A stretch of 64,000 nt of DNA from Methylobacterium sp. PvR107 (GTDB lineage Bacteria > Pseudomonadota > Alphaproteobacteria > Rhizobiales > Beijerinckiaceae), in contig NZ_JAFIBW010000001.1 in the NCBI RefSeq assembly GCF_017833295.1, positions 372,001-436,000 of the forward strand, given 5' to 3'. Made by a program: the position numbers and the translations under genes. Below the pieces are notes generated by a model. The model did not search any database. It saw only the letters and a program-made list of their open reading frames with translations, and was not told where the DNA came from. Shown piece by piece: positions 51,899 through 60,573 of this stretch (positions within the stretch are counted from its first letter, which is position 1; each line of letters begins with the position of its first letter).

Positions 51899-53575
51899 AT
51901 GAGCGCATCGGGCAGCATCGGCGGCACCGCCCGCCGCGAACCCCACGCCCCGGAATCGACGATTGGGCGCAAGGCCGACTACCTGCACGCGGAATCGACC
52001 CTGCGCTCGTGGTTCCTCACCACCGATCACAAGCGCATCGCGATCCTCTACCTCGCGTCGATTACCGGCTTCTTCGTGATCGGGGCCCTGGCGGCCGGTG
52101 TCGTGCGCCTCGCGCTCGTCGTGCCGAACGGCGCGATCATGACCAACGACACCTACAACAAGGCCTTCACCATCCACGGCGTGGTGATGGTCTGGTTCTT
52201 CCTGATCCCGTCGATCCCCGCGACCTTCGGCAATTTCCTGATCCCGCTGATGATCGGGGCCAAGGACCTCGCCTTCCCGAAGCTCAACCTGACGAGCTGG
52301 TACGTGTTCATGGCGGGCGCCCTGTTCACCCTGGTCTCGGTGGTGCTGGGCGGGGTCGATACCGGCTGGACCTTCTACGCGCCGCTCTCCACGGCCTTCT
52401 CGAACACCTGGGTGCTGCCGGCCCTGATCGGCGTCACCATCGTGGGCTTCTCGTCGATCCTGACCGGGCTCAACTTCGTGGTCACGATCCACACCATGCG
52501 GGCGCCCGGCATGACGTGGTTCAAGCTGCCGATCTTCGTCTGGGCGCACTACGCCACGAGCCTGATCTTCCTGCTGGCGACGCCCGTGATCACGACGGCG
52601 CTGATCCTGCTGATCGCGGAGCGCGCCTTCCACATCGGCGTGTTCGATCCGGCCTATGGCGGCGACCCGGTGCTGTTCCAGCACCTGTTCTGGTTCTACT
52701 CGCACCCGGCCGTCTACATCATGGTCCTGCCCGGCATGGGGGTGATCTCCGAGATCGTCCCGGCCTTCGCGCAGAAGAAGCTGTTCGGCTACCGCTTCGT
52801 CGCCTACGCGTCGATCGGGCTGGCCTCGGTGACCTTCTTCGTCTGGGGCCACCACATGTTCGTCAACGGCCAGAGCGACCTGGCCTCGCTGGTGTTCTCG
52901 GCCCTGTCCTTCGCGGTGGCGGTGCCCTCGGCCGTCAAGGTCTACAACTGGACCGCCACGATCCATAAGGGGAGCCTGCGGCTCGACACGCCGATGCTCT
53001 ACGCGATGGGCTATATCGGCCTGTTCGTGCTCGGCGGGCTGACCGGCCTCTACCTCGCGACGCTCGCCATCAACCAGCACATCCACGCGACCTACTTCGT
53101 GGTTGCGCATTTCCACTACATCATGGTCGGCGGCACGGTGCTGGCGTTCCTGGGCGGCCTGCACTTCTGGTGGCCGAAATTCACCGGCCGGATGTACAGC
53201 GAACCCTGGGGCCGGGTCTCGGCGCTGCTGATCTTCCTCGGCTTCAACGTGACCTTCTTCCCGCAATTCATCCTGGGCTATCTCGGGATGCCGCGGCGCT
53301 ACGCGACCTACCCGGCCGAATTCCAGCTCCTGAACGTCCTGTCGTCGGCCGGCGCCACGATCCTGGCGGCGGGCTACCTCTTCCCGATGCTCTACCTCGT
53401 CTACTCCCTATGGTTCGGCCGCAAGGCGCCCGCCAACCCGTGGAACGCGAAGGGACTCGAGTGGGAGACCGCATCCCCGCCGCCGACGCACAATTTCCTG
53501 TCCCCGCCCGAGGTGCCGCGCATCCCCTACGACTACCCGATCCAGGCCCAGGAATCCCGGGACCAGCACGGATGA
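51899..53575 (+). CDS. ctaD: caa3-type cytochrome c oxidase subunit I
   Basis: A 558-residue heme-copper oxidase with 12 helices. Heme and CuB histidines are visible in [34 protein letters not shown] and [16 protein letters not shown]. The YSHPAV sequence (Tyr-Ser in place of the D-channel Glu motif GHPEV) marks it as A2-type. It reduces O2 to water and pumps protons. ATG at 51899, strong start [14 protein letters not shown]. It overlaps ctaE by ATGA. Confidence 0.96.
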   Translation: MSASGSIGGTARREPHAPESTIGRKADYLHAESTLRSWFLTTDHKRIAILYLASITGFFVIGALAAGVVRLALVVPNGAIMTNDTYNKAFTIHGVVMVWFFLIPSIPATFGNFLIPLMIGAKDLAFPKLNLTSWYVFMAGALFTLVSVVLGGVDTGWTFYAPLSTAFSNTWVLPALIGVTIVGFSSILTGLNFVVTIHTMRAPGMTWFKLPIFVWAHYATSLIFLLATPVITTALILLIAERAFHIGVFDPAYGGDPVLFQHLFWFYSHPAVYIMVLPGMGVISEIVPAFAQKKLFGYRFVAYASIGLASVTFFVWGHHMFVNGQSDLASLVFSALSFAVAVPSAVKVYNWTATIHKGSLRLDTPMLYAMGYIGLFVLGGLTGLYLATLAINQHIHATYFVVAHFHYIMVGGTVLAFLGGLHFWWPKFTGRMYSEPWGRVSALLIFLGFNVTFFPQFILGYLGMPRRYATYPAEFQLLNVLSSAGATILAAGYLFPMLYLVYSLWFGRKAPANPWNAKGLEWETASPPPTHNFLSPPEVPRIPYDYPIQAQESRDQHG

Positions 53576-54231
53576 GCGCGAAGCTGGCTGACGGCGTCGG
53601 GGTCGCCCGCGCCGAGCATTTCGAGACCGTCGCGCAGCAGCGCGAGGCGGCGACGCTCGGCATCTGGGCGTGGCTGATCACCGAGCTGCTGCTGTTCTCG
53701 GCGCTGTTCCTCGTGGCGCTGATCACCCGGATCCAGCATCCCGAGGCCACGGTCGCGGCGGCCAAGCACCTCAAGTTCTGGATCGGCGCCACCAACACCG
53801 TGGTGCTGATTGGCTCCTCGCTCACGATGTCGATGGCGATCGAATTTTCGCGGATGGGCTGGCAGCGCGCCATGGTGCGGGCGATGCTGGCCACCGCCGC
53901 GCTCGGCGGCCTGTTCCTCGTGCTCAAGGGCTACGAGTACTATGCCGACTGGGACGAGCACATGATGCCGTTCCTCAGCCATCGGCCCTTCGCGCTGGCC
54001 GAGACGCCGGCCGCGCGGCTGTTCGTGAACCTCTACTACGTCGCCACGCTGCTGCACGCGCTGCACCTGTTCACCGGCATCGCGCTCCTGCTCGGCATGA
54101 CCTGGATGGCCGCCAAAGCCGGGTTCCTGTCGCGGCATCAGAACTGGATCGAGGTCTACGGCCTGTACTGGCACTTCATCGACCTCGTCTGGATCCTCGC
54201 CTTCCCGATCCTCTACGTGGTGAACCGGTAG
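53572..54231 (+). CDS. ctaE: Heme-copper oxidase subunit III
   Basis: A 219-residue subunit III with about seven helices. [56 protein letters not shown] and [20 protein letters not shown] are classic landmarks. It stabilises the oxidase core and its proton uptake. ATG overlaps the ctaD stop; the subunit IV gene follows after 1 bp. Confidence 0.94.
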   Translation: MSAKLADGVGVARAEHFETVAQQREAATLGIWAWLITELLLFSALFLVALITRIQHPEATVAAAKHLKFWIGATNTVVLIGSSLTMSMAIEFSRMGWQRAMVRAMLATAALGGLFLVLKGYEYYADWDEHMMPFLSHRPFALAETPAARLFVNLYYVATLLHALHLFTGIALLLGMTWMAAKAGFLSRHQNWIEVYGLYWHFIDLVWILAFPILYVVNR

Positions 54232-54232
54232 G

Positions 54233-54544
54233 ATGCGGCCCCCCCGCGCGACTCTGAACGCCGACGACCGCGCCCTGATCCGGAAGCGCCTGCGCACGCC
54301 CGTCCTCACTTTCCTGGCGCTGCTCGCGCTGCTCGCCGTCAACGTGACCCTCGGCGCCACCCTCCCCTTCGCGCAGGTCTGGATCGTCGAGCTCGCCGTC
54401 GTCGCCGTGATGGTGGCGCTGATCCTCCTCGTCTCCATGGAGGTGATGCACGAGCCGCCGCTGATCCGGCTGTTCTCGGGGCTCGGCTTCTTCTGGGTCG
54501 CCATCTTGGTCGGCATGACGCTGACCGACTATCTCGCCCGCTGA
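54233..54544 (+). CDS. Cytochrome c oxidase subunit IV (prokaryotic)
   Basis: A 103-residue protein with three hydrophobic helices (VLTFLALLALLAVNVTLGA, WIVELAVVAVMVALILLVSM and LGFFWVAILVGMTLTDYLA). Size and position one base after ctaE fit the small subunit IV of A-type caa3/aa3 oxidases. Contains the usual FAQVWIVELAVVA pattern. It ends the ACIII-caa3 operon of about 11.7 kb. Confidence 0.85.
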   Translation: MRPPRATLNADDRALIRKRLRTPVLTFLALLALLAVNVTLGATLPFAQVWIVELAVVAVMVALILLVSMEVMHEPPLIRLFSGLGFFWVAILVGMTLTDYLAR

Positions 54545-54623
54545 GCCGTGCGAAATCCGTTGTCCGGGCGGCCGAACACTCCTAAACGTCGCCGCTCCCC
54601 CGCCCTGCCCCGGTCGAAACCCG

Positions 54624-55409
54624 ATGTGCGAACTGCTCGGCATGAGCGCCAACGTGCCGACCGACATCCGCTTCTCCTTCGCGGGCCTCGCCCGGCGCGG
54701 CGGCGACACCGGACCCCATGCCGACGGCTGGGGCATCAGCTTCTACGACGGCCGCACCTGCCGGAGCTTCCACGAGCCGGAGCCGAGCGCCCGCTCGCAG
54801 CTCGCCCGGCTCTTGCGCGACATGTCGATCAAGAGCCGGATCGTGGTCGCCCATGTCCGCAAGGCCAATCGCGGCCGGGTCAGCCTGGAGAACACCCACC
54901 CGTTTTCCCGGGAATTGTGGGGCCGCCGCTGGACCTTCGCGCATAACGGCCAGCTCAAGGGCGTGAAGCGCCTGCCGCTGGGCGGCTTCATGCCGATCGG
55001 CACCACCGACAGCGAGCACGCCTTCTGCTGGATGCTCGGCCGCCTCCAGGGCCGGTACAAGGCCCTGCCGCGGCCCGAGGCCCTGGATCGCGCCGTGGCC
55101 GATCTCGCCGGCGAGCTGCACGCCCTCGGCGTGTTCAACATGCTGCTGACCGACAGCCGCACCCTGTACGCCCATTGCGGCAAGCGCCTCTGCTACCTCA
55201 CCCGTCGCGCGCCCTTCGGGAAGGCCACCCTGATCGACGAGGACTGGCAGGTGGATTTCTCCGAGGAGACCACCGAGCACGACGTGGTGACGGTGATCGC
55301 CACCCAGGCGCTGACCCGGGACGAGTGCTGGACCGATCTCGCCCGCGGCGACGTCCTGACCCTGCGGGATGGGGCGATCCGCCTGTTGCGGCCGGCCAAC
55401 TTAGCTTAA
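54624..55409 (+). CDS. Class II glutamine amidotransferase (YafJ-like)
   Basis: A 261-residue Ntn hydrolase. The catalytic Cys is residue 2 (MCELLGMSANVP), exposed after removal of Met. The glutaminase motifs RRGGDTGPHADGWGISFYDG, HVRKANRG, NTHPF and FAHNGQLKG are present. Family YafJ/GATase_4 proteins lack a synthetase partner domain; substrate unknown. Just 79 bp after the oxidase operon. Followed by an inverted repeat. Confidence 0.88.
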   Translation: MCELLGMSANVPTDIRFSFAGLARRGGDTGPHADGWGISFYDGRTCRSFHEPEPSARSQLARLLRDMSIKSRIVVAHVRKANRGRVSLENTHPFSRELWGRRWTFAHNGQLKGVKRLPLGGFMPIGTTDSEHAFCWMLGRLQGRYKALPRPEALDRAVADLAGELHALGVFNMLLTDSRTLYAHCGKRLCYLTRRAPFGKATLIDEDWQVDFSEETTEHDVVTVIATQALTRDECWTDLARGDVLTLRDGAIRLLRPANLA

Positions 55410-55440
55410 GTGTAGAGTCCCCGAGGGTGCATGCCCGCCC

Positions 55441-55477
55441 CCGATGCGCTAGAACCCCGGTAACAGGAGCGCATCGG
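55441..55477. promoter_or_regulatory. Inverted repeat upstream of the NepR-EcfG gene
   Basis: CCGATGCGCT and AGCGCATCGG are perfect 10-bp arms separated by 17 nt, about 96 bp before the sigma factor start and 31 bp after the amidotransferase stop. Could be an operator or a weak terminator. No EcfG-type promoter was found in this 163-bp gap. Confidence 0.4.
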
Positions 55478-55572
55478 CCGGACTTCTCCCCCGGTTCAAG
55501 CCGGCAAGCGCTCCGCCTCGACCCTCTCGGGACCGCAGGTCGAGCCACGATGAGCTGACGAGTGCGATACGC

Positions 55573-56313
55573 ATGACCCGCGACGACACCGACACCGTCC
55601 TGTCCCAGGAGGACGGGACGCGGGATGGCCGCCCGAACCTGGCCCCCGGCATCCGAACGCATCTCGGGGAGCACCTGCGCACGGTCTACGACCGGATCGG
55701 CGAGGAGACGTTGCCATCCCGTTTCGCCGAGCTGATCGAGAAGCTCGAGGCGGCGCTCCGGGCGCGCGGCGAGGCGATCGAGCCCGAATTCCGCAACGGC
55801 TTGCTCGCCGCGGTTCCGTCCCTGCGCGCCTTCGCGCTGTCGCTGACCTCGAACCCGGCCCGCTCGGACGATCTCGTCCAGGACACCCTGCTCAAGGGCT
55901 GGCAGCACCGCGCAAGGTTCCAGCCGGGGACCAACCTGAACGCGTGGCTGTTCACGATCCTGCGCAACATCTTCTACTCGGATCACCGCAAGCGGGTCCG
56001 CGAGGTCGAGGATCAGGACGGCTCCTACGCCGCCCGCCTCGCCACCGCCCCGCATCAGGGCGACCGGCTCGACGTCGAGGACCTGCAATCGGCGCTGGCC
56101 AAGCTGCCGCCGGACCAGCGCGAGGCCCTGGTCCTGGTCGGGGCCGAGGGCGTCTCCTACGAGGAGGCCGCGGCGATCATGGGCTGCAAGGTCGGCACCG
56201 TGAAGAGCCGCGTCAGCCGCGCCCGCGGCCGGCTCGCGGAGCTGCTCGGCTACGACGAGGAGGACCTCGGCTCCGACCGGTTCATCCAGTCGGCGATGCC
56301 CAAGGACGCGTAG
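55573..56313 (+). CDS. EcfG-type sigma factor with N-terminal NepR-like domain fused
   Basis: A 246-residue protein. Residues ~26-62 (GIRTHLGEHLRTVYDRIGEE, then TLPSRFAELIEKLEAAL) match the NepR anti-sigma pattern LG..LR..Y...-E..P.RF..L...L. Residues ~74-235 are a complete EcfG sigma: FRNGLLAAVPSLRAFALSLT, DDLVQDTLLKGW, FQPGTNLNAWLFTILRNIFY (region 2) and LPPDQREALVLVGAEGVSYE, GCKVGTVKSRVSRAR (region 4). NepR normally is a separate protein that binds EcfG until phosphorylated PhyR removes it. One frame, no stop between the parts. No phyR is nearby. No EcfG promoter was found upstream. Confidence 0.85.
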   Translation: MTRDDTDTVLSQEDGTRDGRPNLAPGIRTHLGEHLRTVYDRIGEETLPSRFAELIEKLEAALRARGEAIEPEFRNGLLAAVPSLRAFALSLTSNPARSDDLVQDTLLKGWQHRARFQPGTNLNAWLFTILRNIFYSDHRKRVREVEDQDGSYAARLATAPHQGDRLDVEDLQSALAKLPPDQREALVLVGAEGVSYEEAAAIMGCKVGTVKSRVSRARGRLAELLGYDEEDLGSDRFIQSAMPKDA

Positions 56314-56427
56314 CCGCTCCGCCGGCCGACGCAAAAAAGGATGCATCCGAATCCGGGGATCGGGCGTTACCGGCCCGAGCTTCACCGCGTCTCTGCGGTG
56401 GAACACCACGGAACGGAGCAATCCCGT

Positions 56428-56841
56428 ATGACCTTCAAGACCCTCATCGCCGCCTCGGCTCTGGCCCTGTCGCTGCCGCTGGCCGCCCAGGCCCAGGGGA
56501 CGATCCCGGGTGCCGAGCGCGGCGCGGCCGCGGGTGCCGATGCGGCCGGCCCGATCGGCGGCATCGTCGGCGGCGCGGTCGGTGCGGCCACCGGCACGGT
56601 GGGCGGCATCCTCGGCGTCGACATGGCCCCGCGCTTCCGCAGCTACGTCCGCGAGCGCAACGTCCGCTCGTACGACTACGACGGCCGCGTCGCCGTCGGC
56701 TCGACCCTGCCGGCTTCGGGCGTGACCTACTACGACGTGCCGAGCGAGTACCGCGTGCAGCCGGGCTACCGCTACACCGTGGTGAACGACCGCCCGGTGC
56801 TGGTCGACCGCGGTCACCGCATCGTCGAGGTCATCGACTAA
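56428..56841 (+). CDS. Secreted DUF1236 protein
   Basis: A 137-residue exported protein with a clear signal peptide (residues 1-22, ending AAQA). A Gly/Ala-rich segment follows (IGGIVGGAVGAATGTVGGIL), then the DUF1236 domain ending VGSTLPASGVTYYDVPSEY and VNDRPVLVDRGHRIVEVID. The domain is common in Hyphomicrobiales, role unknown. GGAG lies about ten bases before ATG. It lies between the sigma factor and the NepR-like gene and ends with two terminator hairpins. Confidence 0.85.
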   Translation: MTFKTLIAASALALSLPLAAQAQGTIPGAERGAAAGADAAGPIGGIVGGAVGAATGTVGGILGVDMAPRFRSYVRERNVRSYDYDGRVAVGSTLPASGVTYYDVPSEYRVQPGYRYTVVNDRPVLVDRGHRIVEVID

Positions 56842-56847
56842 CATCCC

Positions 56848-56897
56848 GGGCCGGTCCAGCACCGGCCCACAAGCCCCCGGAGCGGCGCTCCGGGGGC
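56848..56897 (+). terminator. Double terminator hairpin after DUF1236 gene
   Basis: Two perfect stems in a row: GGGCCGGT-CCAGC-ACCGGCCC (56848-56868) and GCCCCCGGAGC-GGC-GCTCCGGGGGC (56873-56897). The second has an 11-bp stem. They isolate the DUF1236 gene from the next one. Confidence 0.75.
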
Positions 56898-56923
56898 CGT
56901 CCTCCCCGGGGGCGGCCGTCGGC

Positions 56924-56948
56924 GCAACGCTTCATCCGTCCGGCCGTT
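56924..56948 (+). promoter_or_regulatory. EcfG-like promoter upstream of the NepR-like gene
   Basis: GCAAC (56924-56928), a 16-bp spacer and CGTT (56945-56948). This is one base off the consensus GGAAC-N16/17-CGTT. The ATG at 56977 follows 28 bp later, leaving a short leader. Candidate only. Confidence 0.4.
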
Positions 56949-56976
56949 GATAGGCGGTCCGACCCGTGAGGCGACC

Positions 56977-57252
56977 ATGAATGACGATCCCAACGCGCCG
57001 AGTGCATCACTGCCCGAGCCCGTGCGCGACCATCTCGGCCAGCAGCTGCGCGGGGTCCTGCCCGTGGAGGCCGACAAGCCCCGTTTCCTCGGCGACGATC
57101 CGGTGCCGGAGGCCTTCGAGCCGCAGATCCGCCGGCTTGAGACGCGCCTGAAGACCCACGAGGAAGGCACGGGCGCCGTCGGCCAGGCCCTGGACCAGAT
57201 CCTGGACGCGTTCGGCGTCAGGCCTGCGGACACCGACAAGCGCGCCGGCTGA
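56977..57252 (+). CDS. Small NepR-like protein (predicted anti-sigma paralogue)
   Basis: A 91-residue soluble protein. Residues 14-27 (EPVRDHLGQQLRGV) and 40-58 (DDPVPEAFEPQIRRLETRL) align with the NepR helices of the fused sigma protein 0.7 kb upstream (RTHLGEHLRTV and EETLPSRFAELIEKLEAAL). Seven more residues (VEADKPRFLG region) lie between the helices than in that protein. The C-terminal ~30 residues (GAVGQALDQILDAFG) form another helix. This suggests a diverged NepR, but no family search was possible. An EcfG-like promoter precedes it. It is convergent with mscL, stops 5 bp apart. Confidence 0.5.
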   Translation: MNDDPNAPSASLPEPVRDHLGQQLRGVLPVEADKPRFLGDDPVPEAFEPQIRRLETRLKTHEEGTGAVGQALDQILDAFGVRPADTDKRAG

Positions 57253-57256
57253 GCCC

Positions 57257-57676
57257 TCAGATTCGGGGCTTCGTCGCCAGCAGGTCGCGGATCTCCGAGA
57301 GCAACTTCACGTCGGCCGGCATCTCGTCGGGCTTCTTGGCCTCGGCGTTCTGCAGCTTGTTCATGGCGCGGATCACTAGGAACAGCACGAAAGCGACGAT
57401 CAGGAAGTTCAGGGTCAGCGTCAGGAACTGCCCGTAACCGATGACGGCACCTTGCTTCTTGGCGTCCACGTAGGGCAGGCCGGCCTGCACCTTGGACGAG
57501 AGTGGGATGTAGTAGTTCGAGAAATCGAGCCCGCCGGTCGCCGCGCCGATCACCGGCATGAAGACATCTTGGACCGCCGAGTTGACGATGGCCCCGAAGG
57601 CCGCGCCGATGATCACGCCGACCGCGAGATCCACCACGTTCCCGCGCAGCGCGAATTTCTTGAACTCTTCGAGCAT
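57257..57676 (-). CDS. mscL: Large-conductance mechanosensitive channel
   Basis: A 139-residue MscL. The N-terminus [20 protein letters not shown] leads into TM1 ([20 protein letters not shown]). A periplasmic loop follows ([20 protein letters not shown]), then TM2 ([20 protein letters not shown]), with a charged C-terminus. It opens on osmotic downshock to release solutes. Standard length. Monocistronic. Confidence 0.96.
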   Translation of the reverse strand: MLEEFKKFALRGNVVDLAVGVIIGAAFGAIVNSAVQDVFMPVIGAATGGLDFSNYYIPLSSKVQAGLPYVDAKKQGAVIGYGQFLTLTLNFLIVAFVLFLVIRAMNKLQNAEAKKPDEMPADVKLLSEIRDLLATKPRI

Positions 57677-57748
57677 CCGCCAGTCCCCCGCCGAATGCTG
57701 CCAAGATAGCGGCCTGCCAGATATCGTCCAGCGCCCGGAGCGCCGGTC

Positions 57749-57780
57749 CCCCGTCCTTGCGAGCGCAGCGAAGCAATCCC
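57749..57780. repeat. Dispersed intergenic repeat, half element
   Basis: CCGTCCTTGCGAGCGCAGCG followed by AAGCAATCCC is a near-match of one end of the palindromic repeat at 8437-8535. It lies between pssA and mscL, both on the minus strand. Confidence 0.55.
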
Positions 57781-57797
57781 GGGCGACGTCCGGCCCG

Positions 57798-58643
57798 CTA
57801 ATCCGGCCCGGCCGGCATGCCGGCGGCCGGTCCTTCCCCGCTCGCGGCGGCCAGCTCCGCCTTGGCCCGGCGGCGGTACTGGGCGGCGACGACTGGGATG
57901 GTCAGCAGGTAGCCGGCACTCACCGTCACCAGCGCCTCGAAGGGATAGCTGATCAGGATGCCGAAAGCCGCGACCCCGAATAGGAAGATCGGCAGGACGA
58001 GGCTGCGTGGCACCCGCTTGCCCATGGTCTTGCCCGAGTAGGTCGGCACCGTGGAGACGACCATGAGGGCGATGCACAGGACGTAGATCAGGATCGCCGG
58101 CGCGGCCCATTTCTCCAGGCCGAACCCGAGGAAGTGCAGGTAGAGCGGCAGCATCGCGGTGAGCGCCCCCGCCGGCGCCGGCATGCCGACGAAGAAATCC
58201 TTCTTCCAGTCCGGCCGGTTCGGGTCGTCCAGCATGGCGTTGAAGCGGGCGAGCCGCAGCGCCATGGCGATGGCGAAGATCAGCGCGACGATCCAGCCCG
58301 CCGATTTCAGGTGGAACAGCACGAAGCCGTAGAGGATCAGCGCCGGGGCGCAGCCGAAATTCACGAAGTCGGCGAGCGAGTCGAGCTCGGCCCCGAAGCG
58401 CGAGGTGCCCTTGAGCAGCCGCGCCACCCGCCCGTCGATGCCGTCGAGGACGCCGGCCGCCACCACGGCGATGACCGCGGGCTCGAACTTGCCCTCGAAG
58501 GCGAGCCTGATCGCCGTCAGCCCGAGGCAGAGCGCCATCAGGGTGATCATGTTGGGCGCGATCATCCGGAACGGCACCGGCTTGAACCGGCGCGGCCGCG
58601 GCTCGTTCGGATCGGGCGCGAAGGGCGGGAAAAGCTCGTCCAT
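57798..58643 (-). CDS. pssA: CDP-diacylglycerol--serine O-phosphatidyltransferase
   Basis: A 281-residue integral membrane enzyme of the CDP-alcohol phosphatidyltransferase family. It makes phosphatidylserine from CDP-diacylglycerol and serine. The catalytic motif D-G-x2-A-R-x8-G-x3-D-x3-D is seen as [20 protein letters not shown] followed by [10 protein letters not shown]. About seven helices. It starts 7 bp after the psd stop, so the two form the phosphatidylethanolamine synthesis operon. Confidence 0.94.
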   Translation of the reverse strand: MDELFPPFAPDPNEPRPRRFKPVPFRMIAPNMITLMALCLGLTAIRLAFEGKFEPAVIAVVAAGVLDGIDGRVARLLKGTSRFGAELDSLADFVNFGCAPALILYGFVLFHLKSAGWIVALIFAIAMALRLARFNAMLDDPNRPDWKKDFFVGMPAPAGALTAMLPLYLHFLGFGLEKWAAPAILIYVLCIALMVVSTVPTYSGKTMGKRVPRSLVLPIFLFGVAAFGILISYPFEALVTVSAGYLLTIPVVAAQYRRRAKAELAAASGEGPAAGMPAGPD

Positions 58644-58650
58644 GGCCGCC

Positions 58651-59361
58651 TCAGATCCGCTTGAACACCCGGTCCGGGCCGCCGCCGAGATCGGCCAGGA
58701 CCGTCTCGCCGGCCACCGCCTTTTGGCCGAGCCCGACCAGCACGGTCGCGCCCGCCGGCAGGTAGACGTCGACCCGAGAGCCGAACCGGATCAGCCCGAA
58801 CCGCTCGCCGACGCCGAGCACGTCGCCCGCCGAGACGAATCCGACGATGCGCCGGGCCACGAGGCCGGCGATCTGCACCACGCCGACGCGCTTCGCCACG
58901 CCGGCATGGCTGGTCTCGATGACCATGCCGTTGCGCTCGTTGTCGTCGCTGGCCTTGTCGAGCTCGGCGTTGAGGAACAGGCCCGGCGTGTAGTGGATCT
59001 GGCCGATGCGGCCCGCCACCGGCACCCGGTTCACGTGGCAGTCGAACACGTTCATGAACACCGAGACCCGCAAGGTCGGCACCTGCGGCAGGTCGAGCTC
59101 GGGCGGCGGCAGGACGGTAGCGATGAGGTTCACGCGCCCGTCGGCGGGCGAGACCACGAGCCCGTCCGCCACCGGCGTGACCCGTTCCGGATCGCGGAAG
59201 AAGTAGCAGACCCAGAGGGTGAGGATCAGGAAGATCCAGCCGAAGAACTGGGAGAAGTAGCCGGCGAGCACCGTCAGCACGATGCCGATCAGGATGAAGG
59301 GGTAGCCCTCCTTGTGAATCGGCACGAGCGTCCGGCGGATCGTCTCGATCAGGTCGGTCAT
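58651..59361 (-). CDS. psd: Phosphatidylserine decarboxylase (short, pyruvoyl)
   Basis: A 236-residue decarboxylase making phosphatidylethanolamine. N-terminal membrane helix (about 20-50, [20 protein letters not shown]), then [26 protein letters not shown] and the self-cleavage site [12 protein letters not shown], where Gly-Ser is the processing bond that leaves a pyruvoyl group. The short form matches many alphaproteobacterial Psd. ATG at 59361 ([12 protein letters not shown]); the longer frame upstream is not coding-like. Followed by pssA. Confidence 0.94.
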   Translation of the reverse strand: MTDLIETIRRTLVPIHKEGYPFILIGIVLTVLAGYFSQFFGWIFLILTLWVCYFFRDPERVTPVADGLVVSPADGRVNLIATVLPPPELDLPQVPTLRVSVFMNVFDCHVNRVPVAGRIGQIHYTPGLFLNAELDKASDDNERNGMVIETSHAGVAKRVGVVQIAGLVARRIVGFVSAGDVLGVGERFGLIRFGSRVDVYLPAGATVLVGLGQKAVAGETVLADLGGGPDRVFKRI

Positions 59362-60326
59362 TGTTGTTTCGGGCTCACGGGGCCGCGGGCTGGCGGACAG
59401 GTCGGACGCGCGGATGGCAGCCCGCTGGGCTGCCGTCAACTTTCCGAGGGTCGCGGGCCGCCCCGCGGCCGGTCCCGGGCGGCCGCGGCTTGGGGCGGGA
59501 AGCCGGCCTCCGGGCCGCTTCGATACTGCCGGAGACCGAGGGCGCATGCCTGAGAGCCGGAAGCCAACGGTGTCTTTCCAGACCTCCCGTCTTCCCGGGG
59601 CCGCGCGGCGGGGCCCGGATCCGGACCCGCCGAGGTGGCAAGGGCGTGCACCGCCGGCTTCTCTGGGTTGCCCGCCCCCGGCCTGCCCGTCCGGGTCCGG
59701 GCGCGCCTGCGGCGCCCCGGAAGGACGGCGCGGGGGGACGGAACCGGCAGGGCCCCTCCCGCCATGCGCGATCATCCCCGCGCGCCGTTTGGCGCCGGGG
59801 GCATGGCCCAAGAAGCGACCACAGGGGACGCGGGACGCCGCGGGAACCCAGGTGTCGGCCAGTCAACGCGCGGGATCCGATCCCCGCGGCGCCCGCGGCA
59901 TCGGCCGGGCATGGTCCCCGGCCGGTGCCGTCTTTCTCGTCGCGGCGTCTGTGCGACGTCCCGGTCCTGCGCCGGCCTGCCAAGCGGTCTCAGGCGAGGC
60001 GCACGCGCCTCCGGAACCCGCTATCACTCTCCGTGGCCTTCCAGCCGTTCGCCCGCCTCGTCGTGGGCGGATCCGCAGGATGCGTAGGGTCGGCCCAGAG
60101 GCGGGTCGGCGCGGGAGCATTTCCGCCCCCGCCGGGCCAAGGGCCGCCCGGTCTCACGCCCGCCACCGAGACACGCCCCGTACCGGGCACGCCGCCCGGG
60201 GCGATGGCGGCTGAAAGCCACCGACGCGGGCGCCGCCCCACCCCCGGACCCGCCCGGTCAGCCACCGCACGGGTCCCATGAAGGACGCCCCGGGATCGCT
60301 CCCGAACCGCCGTGGGCAGGTGCGGC

Positions 60327-60355
60327 TAGGAAGCACAGAATAGGAATAATGTCAA
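60327..60355 (-). promoter_or_regulatory. Possible minus-strand promoter in the gene-poor gap
   Basis: On the minus strand, a perfect TTGACA (60350-60355) is followed by an AT-rich 17-bp spacer (60333-60349) and TTCCTA (60327-60332). This is an unusual AT-rich island for the region. Transcription would run about 950 nt toward psd. The -10 match is poor. Confidence 0.35.
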
Positions 60356-60429
60356 GGGGAAGAGCGGCGGACCCGTGTGCCCCGCGTGCCGCTGTCGCGT
60401 GTAACTCGGGCGGTTTCGGCGCGGGCCGC

Positions 60430-60558
60430 ATGGGTCTGCTGGCGGCGGGCAGCGCGGCGTGGCAAGTCTTGAGCCGGCGCCGAGCCGCCTTCTCGAGCGA
60501 GCGGCATCTGGCGCGGCTCTTCGCCCTCAATCAGAAGCGCGCGGCGGCCGGGCGCTAG
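60430..60558 (+). CDS. Possible small ORF upstream of the dehydrogenase-like gene
   Basis: A 42-residue frame (MGLLAAGSAAWQVLSRRRAA, then FSSERHLARLFALNQK) ends 15 bp before the next gene. It has a short hydrophobic start and a basic C-terminus. No homology recognised and no convincing ribosome-binding site. May be a leader peptide or chance ORF. Confidence 0.22.
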   Translation: MGLLAAGSAAWQVLSRRRAAFSSERHLARLFALNQKRAAAGR

Positions 60559-60573
60559 GACAGGGACACCACC

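Larger units (their letters stand above)
59362..60573. other. 1.2-kb gene-poor region
   Basis: Divergent gap between psd and the hydroxyisobutyrate-dehydrogenase-like gene. Open frames here, on both strands, are Arg/Pro/Gly-rich shadows without recognisable domains, signal peptides or start signals, apart from a possible 42-residue ORF at its right end. I recognise no tRNA, RNase P, SRP or tmRNA motif. It is the largest non-coding stretch of the window and may hold an RNA or decayed sequence. Confidence 0.55.

Noticed and set aside
51507..51902. 131-codon ORF between ctaC and ctaD
   Set aside because: It covers repeat palindromes, has basic low-complexity sequence and no ribosome-binding site.
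56341..56427. In-frame upstream ATG for the DUF1236 gene
   Set aside because: It would place 29 non-hydrophobic residues before an obvious signal peptide; the ATG at 56428 is better.
59414..60214. 266-codon plus-strand ORF in the gene-poor gap
   Set aside because: Pro/Arg/Gly-rich, no domain, no good start; similar-sized frames exist in several other frames of the same stretch.
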